Assembly (NCBI RefSeq): GCF_019711565.1
Contig: NZ_JAIGNN010000002.1
Coordinates: 930,001 to 994,000 of the forward strand
Direction of reading: 5' to 3'
From: Qipengyuania proteolytica
GTDB taxonomy: Bacteria; Pseudomonadota; Alphaproteobacteria; Sphingomonadales; Sphingomonadaceae
DNA length: 64,000 nt
How positions within the stretch are numbered: the first letter of the stretch is position 1; every line of letters begins with the position of its first letter. Both the position numbers and the translations under genes were made by a program. The notes under the pieces are model-generated. The model did not search any database, was not told the DNA's origin, and saw only the letters and a program-made list of their open reading frames with translations. Below are positions 27,337 to 35,452 of this stretch, piece by piece.

Positions 27337-27897
27337 ATGGCAGGCACGCACCAGCACCACGAAGGAAACTACAAGCGGTTCATGGCGATGGTCGGCACGT
27401 CGACCGCAATCATGTTCGCGCTGATGTATCTCAACACCTACGCGCTCGATCACGTGATGTGGAGCGAGACGCGCTTCTGGATGACCTTCGTCATGGGCGC
27501 GGTGATGGCGGTGGTGATGCTCTTATTCATGTGGGGCATGTACAAGAATAAGGCAAAGAACTGGATCATCATCGGCGTGTCGGTGGTGACCTTTGCGCTC
27601 GCACTGTTCCTCGTCCGCAGTCAGGCGACTGTGGACGACAGCGAATGGATGTCGGCCATGATCCCGCACCACTCGATCGCGGTCATGACCAGCGAGCGTG
27701 CGCATATCGAGGACAAGCGCGTGCAGGAACTGGCCAATGGCATCATCAAGGCCCAGCGCAAGGAAATCGCCGAGATGAAGTGGCTGATCGAAGATATTGC
27801 GAAGAACGGCACGGCGACGACCGAGGAAGCAGCGGCGGGCCGCCCGGTCCCGAAGTTCGAAGGGTATCTCAACCCCGACGGCGGCGCGACGCCCTGA
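27337..27897 (+). CDS. DUF305 membrane protein, copper-associated
   Basis: 186 residues. Three membrane segments lie in the first 100 residues (about 17-35, 46-66 and 74-93), followed by a DUF305 domain. The characteristic EWMSAMIPHHSIAVMTSE with paired His residues and the later GIIKAQRKEIAEMKWLI are present. DUF305 proteins are often found beside copper genes and are suspected to bind metal, but their function is not proven. It is divergent from copA; the 113-base gap should hold the promoters for both, though I could not define a CueR-type site with confidence. Confidence 0.85.
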   Translation: MAGTHQHHEGNYKRFMAMVGTSTAIMFALMYLNTYALDHVMWSETRFWMTFVMGAVMAVVMLLFMWGMYKNKAKNWIIIGVSVVTFALALFLVRSQATVDDSEWMSAMIPHHSIAVMTSERAHIEDKRVQELANGIIKAQRKEIAEMKWLIEDIAKNGTATTEEAAAGRPVPKFEGYLNPDGGATP

Positions 27898-27938
27898 CAG
27901 GCTGGTGGCTCGCGCCTGGCTCGCTCGGCCGGTCGGGG

Positions 27939-29309
27939 CTAACGCCGGGCGATCCGGCGCACGACAGCTTCGTCGATCTTGAGCTTCGCGTAGAGCAGCG
28001 GGGCCGCAAGTGCGGTGAAGAGCAAGGCGAGTGGGGTGCTGTCGAGCGCATCGTCGAAGATGAAGAACAGCAGCAAGCTGAAAAAGATCAGCGCCGAGTA
28101 TGGAGCGAGGCGGTCGAGCAAACCGGGCCGTGGTGACTTTCGCGGTGGACTGGTGCCTAGTTCGATACCGTGCTTCCCGAGCAATTCGTCGAGGTCGAGC
28201 AAGCGATCGGGCACGGGACGCGCGCGATTTCCAACGGTGTCGGGGTTGTCCTGGACGTTCTCGTTCAGAACGAAACCGCGCGGTCCGTTTCCCAGGCCGA
28301 TGGCGTAAGGCAGGCAGCCGCAGGTCGCCTGACCGATGCCGAAGGCGATTGTCTGGTCGGGAAATTCGGGATGGGTCATCTGCGGACGCGCACGATAGTC
28401 GGCGGGACGCGTCACTTCGGCGGCGGCGAGGCGCGCGTAGAACTGCTGTTCGATTAGCGAGGCCAGCGGGACGCGAGTGGGTATCATCCCCCCCTCGGGC
28501 CCATAGCTCCTGCCCTCAGCCGTTCGCACCAAGGCCGCCGGGTCGCCTGCCAGCGCGACGGGAACGCCCGAATATGTGCCATGGACGTAAGCGGCGCACA
28601 GCAGGGCCCCATCGGTAAACATCCCGACCGTCAGGCTGGGCGCATACTCGGGGCCGGAATGGGGATTGACCTGCGAGAAGAACAGGACCGTTCCGTCCGA
28701 CAGCTCGTATCGCGGCACGTGTTCCAGCAGTCCAGCGATCCCGTCCGCGCCCGCGCTCACAGCCATCTCGCGCGTCACCTCCGCCGTGGGTGACGTGCCG
28801 CGCAGCAAGCGGGCCGACGGCACCGGCCGGTCGCGCGGGGTCAGCAGGCCGGAGGGCTGCGGTCCGACAAGTCGCGAGCTTTCATGAAGGTTGAAAGCAT
28901 GGATCTGCAGCCTGACCCTGTCGCTCCACCCCGTGGACAGCCACCCGCCGTCGAGGCGGACCTCGAGCTGCGAAAAATGCCGACCTTCGTGCTCGATAGC
29001 GAGCCGGACGAGCAAGGCTTCAAGCAGGAACCACGAGAGCCGCCGCCACAGCCCGTATTCCTGCAAAACGGCGCCGGCATTTTCAGGCCCGAAGCCGACC
29101 GTGAGCTCCGCGCTGACCCTGCCCGGGTCGGGATTGCGCAGCGTTTCGCGGGCGCGGGACGCCAGGTCGAGTTCGCCATCCGAATAGGTGCAGTGAAGGA
29201 AATCGCCGTCACGCCGGGCGAGCGTCAGCCTTTGCCCGGTCGCCACCAGTTCGAGATCGTCAGCAGTGCCGCGATAGGCACCGAACAGCAATGTGGCGGG
29301 ACTTTCCAT
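27939..29309 (-). CDS. Unrecognised 456-residue protein with C-terminal membrane hairpin
   Basis: I do not recognise a family. The first 330 residues look like two soluble alpha/beta halves; there is no signal peptide. TFTDG-like elements, a TCGC cysteine pair and a FGIGQ segment lie near 330-345. Two hydrophobic helices near the C-terminus (about 398-412 and 424-440), followed by the basic tail VRRIARR, would place the bulk in the cytoplasm as a tail-anchored protein. Codon use is like its neighbours, so it is probably a real gene. It sits between nusG and the DUF305 gene. No function can be offered. Confidence 0.65.
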   Translation of the reverse strand: MESPATLLFGAYRGTADDLELVATGQRLTLARRDGDFLHCTYSDGELDLASRARETLRNPDPGRVSAELTVGFGPENAGAVLQEYGLWRRLSWFLLEALLVRLAIEHEGRHFSQLEVRLDGGWLSTGWSDRVRLQIHAFNLHESSRLVGPQPSGLLTPRDRPVPSARLLRGTSPTAEVTREMAVSAGADGIAGLLEHVPRYELSDGTVLFFSQVNPHSGPEYAPSLTVGMFTDGALLCAAYVHGTYSGVPVALAGDPAALVRTAEGRSYGPEGGMIPTRVPLASLIEQQFYARLAAAEVTRPADYRARPQMTHPEFPDQTIAFGIGQATCGCLPYAIGLGNGPRGFVLNENVQDNPDTVGNRARPVPDRLLDLDELLGKHGIELGTSPPRKSPRPGLLDRLAPYSALIFFSLLLFFIFDDALDSTPLALLFTALAAPLLYAKLKIDEAVVRRIARR

Positions 29310-29333
29310 CCCGCCACGCTAGCATCGAATTGT

Positions 29334-29366
29334 GAAAAAATTACAGGCGGGTAAGGCGCGCCTTAC
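29334..29366 (-). terminator. Probable terminator after nusG
   Basis: On the minus strand the nusG stop codon lies in the 16-base palindrome GTAAGGCGCGCCTTAC. An alternative hairpin AGGCG/CGCCT forms just after it and is followed by TGTAATTTTTT, a six-T run. This would end the secE-nusG transcript before the unrecognised gene and separates it from rplK. Confidence 0.45.
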
Positions 29367-29899
29367 TTGACCAGTTCGACCTGTTCGAAGTCGAGTTCGA
29401 CCGGCGTCGCGCGGCCGAAGATCGAGACCGAGACCTTGACCTTCTGCTTGTCGAAATCGAGTTCCTCGACGAGGCCGTTGAAGCTGGCGAAGGGGCCGTC
29501 GAGCACCTTGACCTGGTCGCCGATCTCGTAATCGACACTGACCTGAGTCTTGGGCGCGGCCTTGGCTTCTTCCACCCCGCCGAAATAGCGCGCGGCTTCC
29601 TTGTCGGAAATCGGCTGCGGCTTGTTGTTGGTGCCGAGGAAGCCGGTCACCTTGGGGGTATTCTTGACGAGGTGGTACACATCGTCGGTCATGTTCAGCT
29701 TGGCCAGCACGTAGCCGGGCATGAACTTGCGTTCGACCTGGACCTTCTTGCCGCGCTTCACTTCGGTCACGGTCTCGGTCGGGACTTCGACCTCTTCGAC
29801 GCCTTCGGACAGGCCAAGGCGCTCGGCCTCGGCGATGATCGAATCGCGGACCTTGTTCTCGAAGCCGGAATAGGCGTGGATGATGTACCAGCGTGCCAT
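29363..29899 (-). CDS. nusG: Transcription termination/antitermination factor NusG
   Basis: 178 residues. The NGN domain begins WYIIHAYSGFENKVRDSI and includes KFMPGYVLAKLNM; the C-terminal KOW domain (from about residue 125) reads IGDQVKVLDGPFASFNGLVEEL and ends in VELDFEQVELV. All are standard for NusG, which binds RNA polymerase and couples it to Rho or the ribosome. It follows secE by 31 bases. The expected next genes, rplK-rplA, are in the same orientation but about 7.2 kb farther on. Confidence 0.97.
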   Translation of the reverse strand: MARWYIIHAYSGFENKVRDSIIAEAERLGLSEGVEEVEVPTETVTEVKRGKKVQVERKFMPGYVLAKLNMTDDVYHLVKNTPKVTGFLGTNNKPQPISDKEAARYFGGVEEAKAAPKTQVSVDYEIGDQVKVLDGPFASFNGLVEELDFDKQKVKVSVSIFGRATPVELDFEQVELVK

Positions 29900-29930
29900 G
29901 TTTGGATTACCCTGTCGGAAAGTGGCGGTG

Positions 29931-30134
29931 TCAGGCGAGCGTCAGCAGCCAGCGCACAACGGTGCTGAACAGCGAATCGACGCCGAGGAAGAACAGCGAG
30001 AGGATCAGCGTGAGGATGCCCACGAAGATCGCGGTGCGCACGGTTTCCTCGCGCGTCGGCCACACGACCTTCTTGCCCTCGGCCTGGACCTGGCGGATGA
30101 ATTCCGCGGGGCTGGTCTTCTTCTGATCTGCCAT
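29931..30134 (-). CDS. secE: Preprotein translocase subunit SecE
   Basis: 67 residues from ATG 30134; a GTG two codons upstream is possible. The amphipathic helix with EFIRQVQAEGKKVVWPTREET is the SecE signature, followed by a single membrane helix (about 36-60). It is the short one-helix SecE typical of most bacteria. It stabilises SecY in the inner membrane. No tRNA-Trp lies upstream, which is common in other bacteria at this site. Confidence 0.96.
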   Translation of the reverse strand: MADQKKTSPAEFIRQVQAEGKKVVWPTREETVRTAIFVGILTLILSLFFLGVDSLFSTVVRWLLTLA

Positions 30135-30187
30135 GCTCACGCACTCTCGCTCAAAAAATCGTCTTCGCTTCCGTCACGTCCCTTTCA

Positions 30188-30216
30188 GGTAGGGTTTCTC
30201 GCCACCCCGGTTCAAG
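30188..30216 (-). promoter_or_regulatory. Candidate promoter for secE-nusG
   Basis: On the minus strand TTGAAC (30211-30216) and CTACCT (30188-30193) are separated by 17 bases, about 55 bases before the secE start. The -35 element is good and the -10 element weak. The remaining sequence of the divergent gap to 30388 shows no other clear signal. Confidence 0.3.
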
Positions 30217-30388
30217 GTCCGGGAGGGGCATTCGTGATTCCCAATGTCGGAAGACGGAAGCGCATCTAGGCGCTGGCACGCGAAAAGGCAAGCGGTGGAC
30301 TCCCGGCAAATCCGCCCTTTTCAAGCGCGCCCACGGCCCCTAGCGTCCGGGCTTTGCCCATCCGGGTCGCATGAGGGGAATTTTCGCA

Positions 30389-31912
30389 ATGGCACCAAGC
30401 CAGGCACCAAGTCTGGGCGAGCGGCTGATCGAGCCGGTCACCAACATATCCGATTTCATCTGGGGCGGCACCTGGAATGGCGAGAGCGTCATTCCGATCC
30501 CGCCGCTGGCGGTCATCCTGCTGGGCGTCGGCCTGTGGTTCATGGTGGGCCTGCGCTTCTATCCGATCACCAGGTTCGGCGCGGCGATCAAGGGCCTGTT
30601 CGCCGGCCGCAAGGGTGAAGGCGCAGGCGAGATTTCGCCCTTCGCAGCCCTTTCGACCGCGCTTTCGGGCCAGGTCGGCACCGGGAACCTGGCCGGCGTC
30701 GCGACCGCGATCGCGCTCGGCGGGCCGGGCGCGATCTTCTGGATGTGGATTACCGCCCTGTTCGGCATGGCGCTGGCCTTCGCCGAAGGATCGCTGGCGA
30801 TCCGATACCGCGAGACCACCAGCGACGGCGTCAAGCGCGGCGGGCCGATGAGCTATATCATGATGGGCCTCGGCCCAAAATGGACCTGGCTGGCGGTGGT
30901 CTTCTGCCTCGGCACGCTGTTCTCCGCGCTCGTCACCGGGAATTCGATCCAGGCCAATGCCATGGCGGACGGCATGAACGAACTGTTCGGCTTGCCCGAA
31001 TGGCTGGGCGGCCTGCTGACCGCGGTCATCGTGTTCATCGTCATCATCGGCGGGATCAAGTCGATCGGCAACGTGGCCGAGAAGGTGGTCCCGTTCATGG
31101 CGGCCGCTTATATCGTGATGGCCCTCATCGCCCTCATCCTGAACTTCGGCGACCTTGGCGAGACCTTCGCGCTGATCTTCAACGGCGCATTCAACCCGCA
31201 GAGCGCCGTGGGCGGCTTTACCGGTGCCGCCATCATCATGGCGATCCGGGCCGGCGTGGCGCGCGGCCTGTTTTCGAACGAGGCCGGGCAGGGTTCGACC
31301 CCGATCGCCCATGCGGTGGCGCAGACCGACGATCCCGAGCAGCAGGGCCGCATGGCGATGCTGGGCACCTTCATCGACACCATCGTGATCTGCACCATGA
31401 CAGCGCTGGTGATCCTGACCGTGCGTGGCGATTTCACGGCTGGGGGACAGTCCGTCCCGCATGCCTGGCAATCGGACCGTGTCGGCTTCGAAATGACCAG
31501 CGGTGCCTTTGCGGCGGCCTTCCCCTTCGAGATCGCATCGATCCCGATAGGCACGCTGATCGCCTCGATCGCCCTGATCCTGTTCGTCTTTACCACGCTG
31601 TTGACGTGGAGCTATTACGGCGAGCGGGCGATTACCTTCATCTACGATCGGTTCAAGGGCTCGACCCGCGGTGGCGAGAAGAAACTCCACATGGCCTGGC
31701 GCGTGTTGTGGTGCGTGGTGATCTTCATCGGCGCGGCGCAGCCGAGCGAACTGGTCTGGCGTCTCGGCGACATCTCCAATGCCGCGATGGCACTGCCGAA
31801 CCTGTTGGCGCTCGCCCTGCTGAGCGGCGTGGTGTTCAAGCTCGCCCGCGGAGACCGCACGGCAGGCAGGGATTACCACGCCGATACGGCAGAAGAACCG
31901 GACGAATACTAG
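30389..31912 (+). CDS. AGCS-family sodium:alanine/amino-acid symporter
   Basis: 507 residues from ATG 30389, which has gagggg upstream; ATG 30371 lacks such a site. About 11 membrane segments are present. Family signatures include GTGNLAGVATAIALGGPGAIFWMW, GGPMSYIMMGLG and the ARGLFSNEAGQGS motif. These transporters (AlsT/DagA type) import alanine or glycine with sodium. A strong terminator follows. With the peptidases farther along it could serve amino-acid uptake from peptides. Confidence 0.92.
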   Translation: MAPSQAPSLGERLIEPVTNISDFIWGGTWNGESVIPIPPLAVILLGVGLWFMVGLRFYPITRFGAAIKGLFAGRKGEGAGEISPFAALSTALSGQVGTGNLAGVATAIALGGPGAIFWMWITALFGMALAFAEGSLAIRYRETTSDGVKRGGPMSYIMMGLGPKWTWLAVVFCLGTLFSALVTGNSIQANAMADGMNELFGLPEWLGGLLTAVIVFIVIIGGIKSIGNVAEKVVPFMAAAYIVMALIALILNFGDLGETFALIFNGAFNPQSAVGGFTGAAIIMAIRAGVARGLFSNEAGQGSTPIAHAVAQTDDPEQQGRMAMLGTFIDTIVICTMTALVILTVRGDFTAGGQSVPHAWQSDRVGFEMTSGAFAAAFPFEIASIPIGTLIASIALILFVFTTLLTWSYYGERAITFIYDRFKGSTRGGEKKLHMAWRVLWCVVIFIGAAQPSELVWRLGDISNAAMALPNLLALALLSGVVFKLARGDRTAGRDYHADTAEEPDEY

Positions 31913-31962
31913 GTCGTCCACCCGGGCGCGGACAGAAAGAGCCGGACCCACGCAAAACGAGA

Positions 31963-31999
31963 AAGGGGCCGGAGGGGAATGCCACCCTCCGGCCCCTTA
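31963..31999. terminator. Strong bidirectional terminator
   Basis: A 14-base perfect stem (31963-31976 AAGGGGCCGGAGGG with 31985-31998) around an 8-base loop lies between the symporter stop and the stop of a convergent small gene. Its AA/TT ends make it usable on both strands. Confidence 0.85.
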
Positions 32000-32015
32000 T
32001 CCTTTGACTGAACCC

Positions 32016-32165
32016 TCAGCGCCGCCCGAACAAACGGGCCAGGAACCCGGGCTCCTCCATCGGAAGTATTTTCCCATGTGCCTGATAACGCAGCGAACTG
32101 TCACTATAAGACTTGGGTTTTGTCCACCGATCGGGGCGGCTACTGTGGAAGGACATGCTCGACAT
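32016..32165 (-). CDS. Small basic protein of 49 residues, unknown function
   Basis: This frame is short and easily missed. From ATG 32165 (with gagg seven bases upstream) it encodes MSSMSFHSSRPDRWTKPKSY followed by SDSSLRYQAHGKILPMEEPG and FLARLFGRR. A second ATG at 32156 is also in frame. Reasons to call it real: a ribosome site, a composition like a protein rather than a shadow frame, and a stop two bases from the end of a strong bidirectional terminator that otherwise has no minus-strand gene to serve. The C-terminal FLARLFGRR is amphipathic and might touch membranes. No family recognised. Confidence 0.6.
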   Translation of the reverse strand: MSSMSFHSSRPDRWTKPKSYSDSSLRYQAHGKILPMEEPGFLARLFGRR

Positions 32166-32213
32166 GGGCCAACCTCATGAAATGCTTTGCCTCCGTCCTG
32201 ATGAGTACAAACC

Positions 32214-33377
32214 CTATGTAATCGTTTCGGTTCCCGCCCTGGCGGTTCCGCGGGTCCAGACGAGGATGAGGATGGCGAGCGCGGCCAGCGGCATGAGATT
32301 GATGCCGAGCGGCAGCGCGGCGGCCCGCGTCGCATAGGGCGCCAACCACAGCAGCGCGAGGCCGAGCTTCTCGTAAGCCCGGAACCCCTTGGCGAATCCG
32401 CGCTCGACCAGCCACAGCGTCGGGAAGATCAGAAACGGCAGGTCGTAATTGAACTGGTAGGGCGAGGCGAGCGCGGTCGCCGCCAGCACCGCTGCCGCGA
32501 CGGCCCGCGTGTCGCCGGCGAACTTGCGGTGGGCGAGCAGCGCCGCCACGAGCGCCGTCAGGGCCGAGAGCCCGCCGGCGATCAGCGCCGCGGTATCGCC
32601 GAAGATCAGCCGGGCCTGCGCAAAGAAGGTCGTCATGCGGAGGAGGAAATCGGCGTTGATCCCCTCCATCAATGCCCCGCTCGCCTGCCAGCTCGTAGTG
32701 TAGGCGAGCAGCGTTTCGCTGCCGAATGCTAGCCAGGACGCGATGACGAGGCCGATGGCGGTGGCACCGGCGGCGAAGAATGCACGCCAGTGTCCGCCGC
32801 TCGCAAACCAGAATGGCGCAAGGACGGCGAGATGCGGCTTGATGACGAAGGCGCCGATGGCCGCGCCGGACAGCGCGGGGCGGCGCGCGACCTCATGCGC
32901 TGCCAAGACCAGCAGCGCGCCGGTCAGCAGCCCGGTCTGCGCATGGCCCGCCGCTATCAGCGCGCCCGGATAGGCGAGAACGAGCGGCCACAGGCGTGGG
33001 AATGCCCGGATCGACGCCCAGGCCCACAGCGCATAGGTCACCAGCACCCAGGCGATCCACGCCACCGGAAAAGGCAAAGCGCCGAAGGGCCTGACGGCGA
33101 AGAGGAAGGGCGGCGGGTTCACATAGGCGAACCAGCCGGTGCTGCCGGTGCCGGTCTGCACGCGTTCCTGTACCGCCAGGTCGTAGGCGGCCACCGGATC
33201 GCCGGCGGCGGTCACATGGCCCGCGCCCCAGAAGGCGAGGAAATCGGTGCCCTCCGGCCCCATCGCCTTCATGTAGCTGTTGGCCAGCAGGGCCAGCGAA
33301 GCGAGCCCCACCAGCAGTGCGTAGCCCCGCACCCGCTCGCGCGTGAGCCAGTCAGCCTTGCGAAGGAAATCGAGCAT
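32214..33377 (-). CDS. GT87-family membrane glycosyltransferase
   Basis: 387 residues with about ten membrane segments. The first periplasmic loop holds GTDFLAFWGAG, which matches the catalytic-Asp region of GT87 (DUF2029) alpha-mannosyltransferase-like proteins, and NPPPFLFAVRPFGALP is a further family marker. These enzymes transfer sugars from a polyprenyl-phosphate donor in the inner membrane; the acceptor is unknown. The small gene follows 48 bases downstream on the same strand. The 150-base gap upstream (33378-33527) shows nothing clear. Confidence 0.85.
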   Translation of the reverse strand: MLDFLRKADWLTRERVRGYALLVGLASLALLANSYMKAMGPEGTDFLAFWGAGHVTAAGDPVAAYDLAVQERVQTGTGSTGWFAYVNPPPFLFAVRPFGALPFPVAWIAWVLVTYALWAWASIRAFPRLWPLVLAYPGALIAAGHAQTGLLTGALLVLAAHEVARRPALSGAAIGAFVIKPHLAVLAPFWFASGGHWRAFFAAGATAIGLVIASWLAFGSETLLAYTTSWQASGALMEGINADFLLRMTTFFAQARLIFGDTAALIAGGLSALTALVAALLAHRKFAGDTRAVAAAVLAATALASPYQFNYDLPFLIFPTLWLVERGFAKGFRAYEKLGLALLWLAPYATRAAALPLGINLMPLAALAILILVWTRGTARAGTETIT

Positions 33378-33527
33378 GCAGCCTCCCCGGACCCCGTTCC
33401 CGCCCGTCTAGGGGCGAGTGCGAGGCGCTGCCAAGAGGGGCGGCACAGCTGTCACCCGCGAGGCGCACAATCAAGACGGGGCGGGAGCCGCAGCCACCGC
33501 CCCGTCTATGGCCTCGCTATGACCTGC

Positions 33528-35348
33528 CTATTTCCCGCCGGCAGCAATCCAGCGGTCGATCTTCGCCTCGAGCACCGGCAGCGGCAGGCCGCCGGTGTTG
33601 AGCACCTGCGCGTGGAAGGCCTTGATGTCGAAGCGATCGCCCAGCTTCTCCTGCGCGCGCGTGCGCAATTCCTGGATCTTGAGCGCGCCGATCTTGTAGG
33701 CGAGCGCCTGGCTGGGAATGGCGATGTAGCGATCGACCTCGTTCTCGACCTCGGTGCGGGTCATGCCAGAATTGTCGAGCATGAAGGCGATCGCCTGGTC
33801 GCGCGTCCAGCCCTTGGAATGGATGCCGGTGTCGACCACCAGCCGCATGGCGCGCAGCTGTTCGTCCTGCAGTGTGCCGTAGCGCGCCCAGGGATCGTCG
33901 AACAGGCCCATGTCGTAGCCTAGCGTCTCGGCATAGAGCGCCCAGCCTTCCACGAAGGAGGTCGTCCCGCCGAAGCGCATGAAGGCCGGCAGCTCGGTAT
34001 TCTCCTGCGCGAGGCTGATCTGGAAGTGATGCCCCGGCGCACCTTCGTGGAGGTAGAGCGTCACGTTCCCGGTCGTCAGGCGGCTCGGCAGGTCGTAGGC
34101 GTTGAAATAGAAGGTGCCGGGGCGCGAACCGTCGGGCGTGCCCTGCTGGTAGGACCCGCCGGCCTGGAACCGCTCGATCGAGACGTCATAGGGTTCGATC
34201 CTGAGTTCCGACTTGGGCAGCAGCGAGAAATAGTCGCCGATCTTCGCGTCGACCAGCTTGCCGATCCGGTAGTAATCCTGCGTCAGCGCATCGCGGCTTT
34301 CCGGCTGGAACTTGGGATCGGTGCGGACATAGTCGAAGAAGTCGTTGAGCGTGCCCTCGAAGCCGACTTCGCCCTTGAGCGTTTCGAGCGAGCCCTTGAT
34401 CCGCTCCACTTCGCTCAGGCCCAGCCGGTGGATGTCGTCCGCCTTGAGCGGCAACGTGGTCGTGCTCTCGATCAGCTGTTCGTAAAGCGTTGCACCGCCC
34501 TTCATCTCACTCAGCCCGATGCTATCGCGCGCGGCGGGCAGGTATTCGTCGCGCAGGAAATTCCGCAGCCGCTCGTGCACCGCGTTGAGTTCCTTCGTCT
34601 TGGCTTCGTAGGCCGCCGTCAGCCGCGTCTTGTCTGCAGCGGAGAAATCCTCGGGGAAGGCCTTGGTCGGCCCCATGAACTGCGAATCCGCGACCGGCAC
34701 CGCCAGCAGCGTGTCGAGCTGTTCGATCACCCGCCCGATGGTCAGCTTGGTTTCGAGCACCCCGCTTTCCATGCCTTCGCGCGACTTGGCGATCGCGCGG
34801 TCGGTGATGGCGATGTAATCGTCGTGGCGGCTGAGGTTGTCCTCGTAATTCGCGAGGGTCTTGAATGGCGCGGCGCCGTTGCCGCTGGCGAAGTTGGGAT
34901 AGAAGGTGTGGAAGCCGAAGAAGTGGTTGATCGGACGCACTTCGGTCAGCGCGCGGATTTCGTCGGTCTGGCCGCGCAGCGCATCGTCCTGCGTATATTT
35001 GAACACGTCATAGGCGAGCTGGTCGGTCTCGCTCAGCTTGCTGCGGTCGATTTGCGCAAGCAGCGCGAGGTTGAGCTGCGTGTCGAGCCGGTTCGCGTAG
35101 AAGCTCGAGTCGGTCAGGAAATCGCCGAGGCGGTCGGCATCCTTGTCGTCGCCGCGGAACAGACGGCCCAGCGGGTTCAGTTCGAGCGCGCGCTTGTCCG
35201 ATTCCTCGAACAAGGCGAACAGCTTGTCGTGCTCGCTCTGCTCCTGCGCGGCGGTGGTCGCATCCTGCGCGACGGCAACGGACGGCACGGCGATCGTGGC
35301 GAAGGAAAGGGCGGTGGCGCCGGCAAGGGCGAGGCGGAGTGACGTCAT
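33528..35348 (-). CDS. Exported DUF885 peptidase-like protein
   Basis: 606 residues with a signal peptide (about 1-28). The DUF885 domain fills the rest and has the metal-site pattern LHEGAPGHHFQ (H434, E435, H440/H441) and SFVEGWALY (E467). It lies in the M3/M32-like gluzincin group and is expected to be a zinc carboxypeptidase or oligopeptidase in the periplasm. It is followed, on the same strand, by a 149-base gap and the GT87 gene; the amidohydrolase gene is upstream. The grouping with an amidohydrolase and an S9 peptidase supports peptide breakdown. Confidence 0.88.
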   Translation of the reverse strand: MTSLRLALAGATALSFATIAVPSVAVAQDATTAAQEQSEHDKLFALFEESDKRALELNPLGRLFRGDDKDADRLGDFLTDSSFYANRLDTQLNLALLAQIDRSKLSETDQLAYDVFKYTQDDALRGQTDEIRALTEVRPINHFFGFHTFYPNFASGNGAAPFKTLANYEDNLSRHDDYIAITDRAIAKSREGMESGVLETKLTIGRVIEQLDTLLAVPVADSQFMGPTKAFPEDFSAADKTRLTAAYEAKTKELNAVHERLRNFLRDEYLPAARDSIGLSEMKGGATLYEQLIESTTTLPLKADDIHRLGLSEVERIKGSLETLKGEVGFEGTLNDFFDYVRTDPKFQPESRDALTQDYYRIGKLVDAKIGDYFSLLPKSELRIEPYDVSIERFQAGGSYQQGTPDGSRPGTFYFNAYDLPSRLTTGNVTLYLHEGAPGHHFQISLAQENTELPAFMRFGGTTSFVEGWALYAETLGYDMGLFDDPWARYGTLQDEQLRAMRLVVDTGIHSKGWTRDQAIAFMLDNSGMTRTEVENEVDRYIAIPSQALAYKIGALKIQELRTRAQEKLGDRFDIKAFHAQVLNTGGLPLPVLEAKIDRWIAAGGK

Positions 35349-35452
35349 GATATTCCCCTGGATTCGTGTGTTGCCCGGCTAGGACACATGGCCCCCGCCC
35401 TCAAAGCGATTCAGGACGACGGACCTGTGCGGCTCGACGAACGGCAGACTCC

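Noticed and set aside
30141-30388. tRNA-Trp upstream of secE
   Set aside because: The sequence ggttcaaggtccggg looks a little like a T arm but no full cloverleaf can be drawn.
31997-32335. Minus-strand frame of 112 residues overlapping the 49-residue gene
   Set aside because: It overlaps the end of the GT87 gene, has no ribosome site and its composition is less protein-like than the frame chosen.
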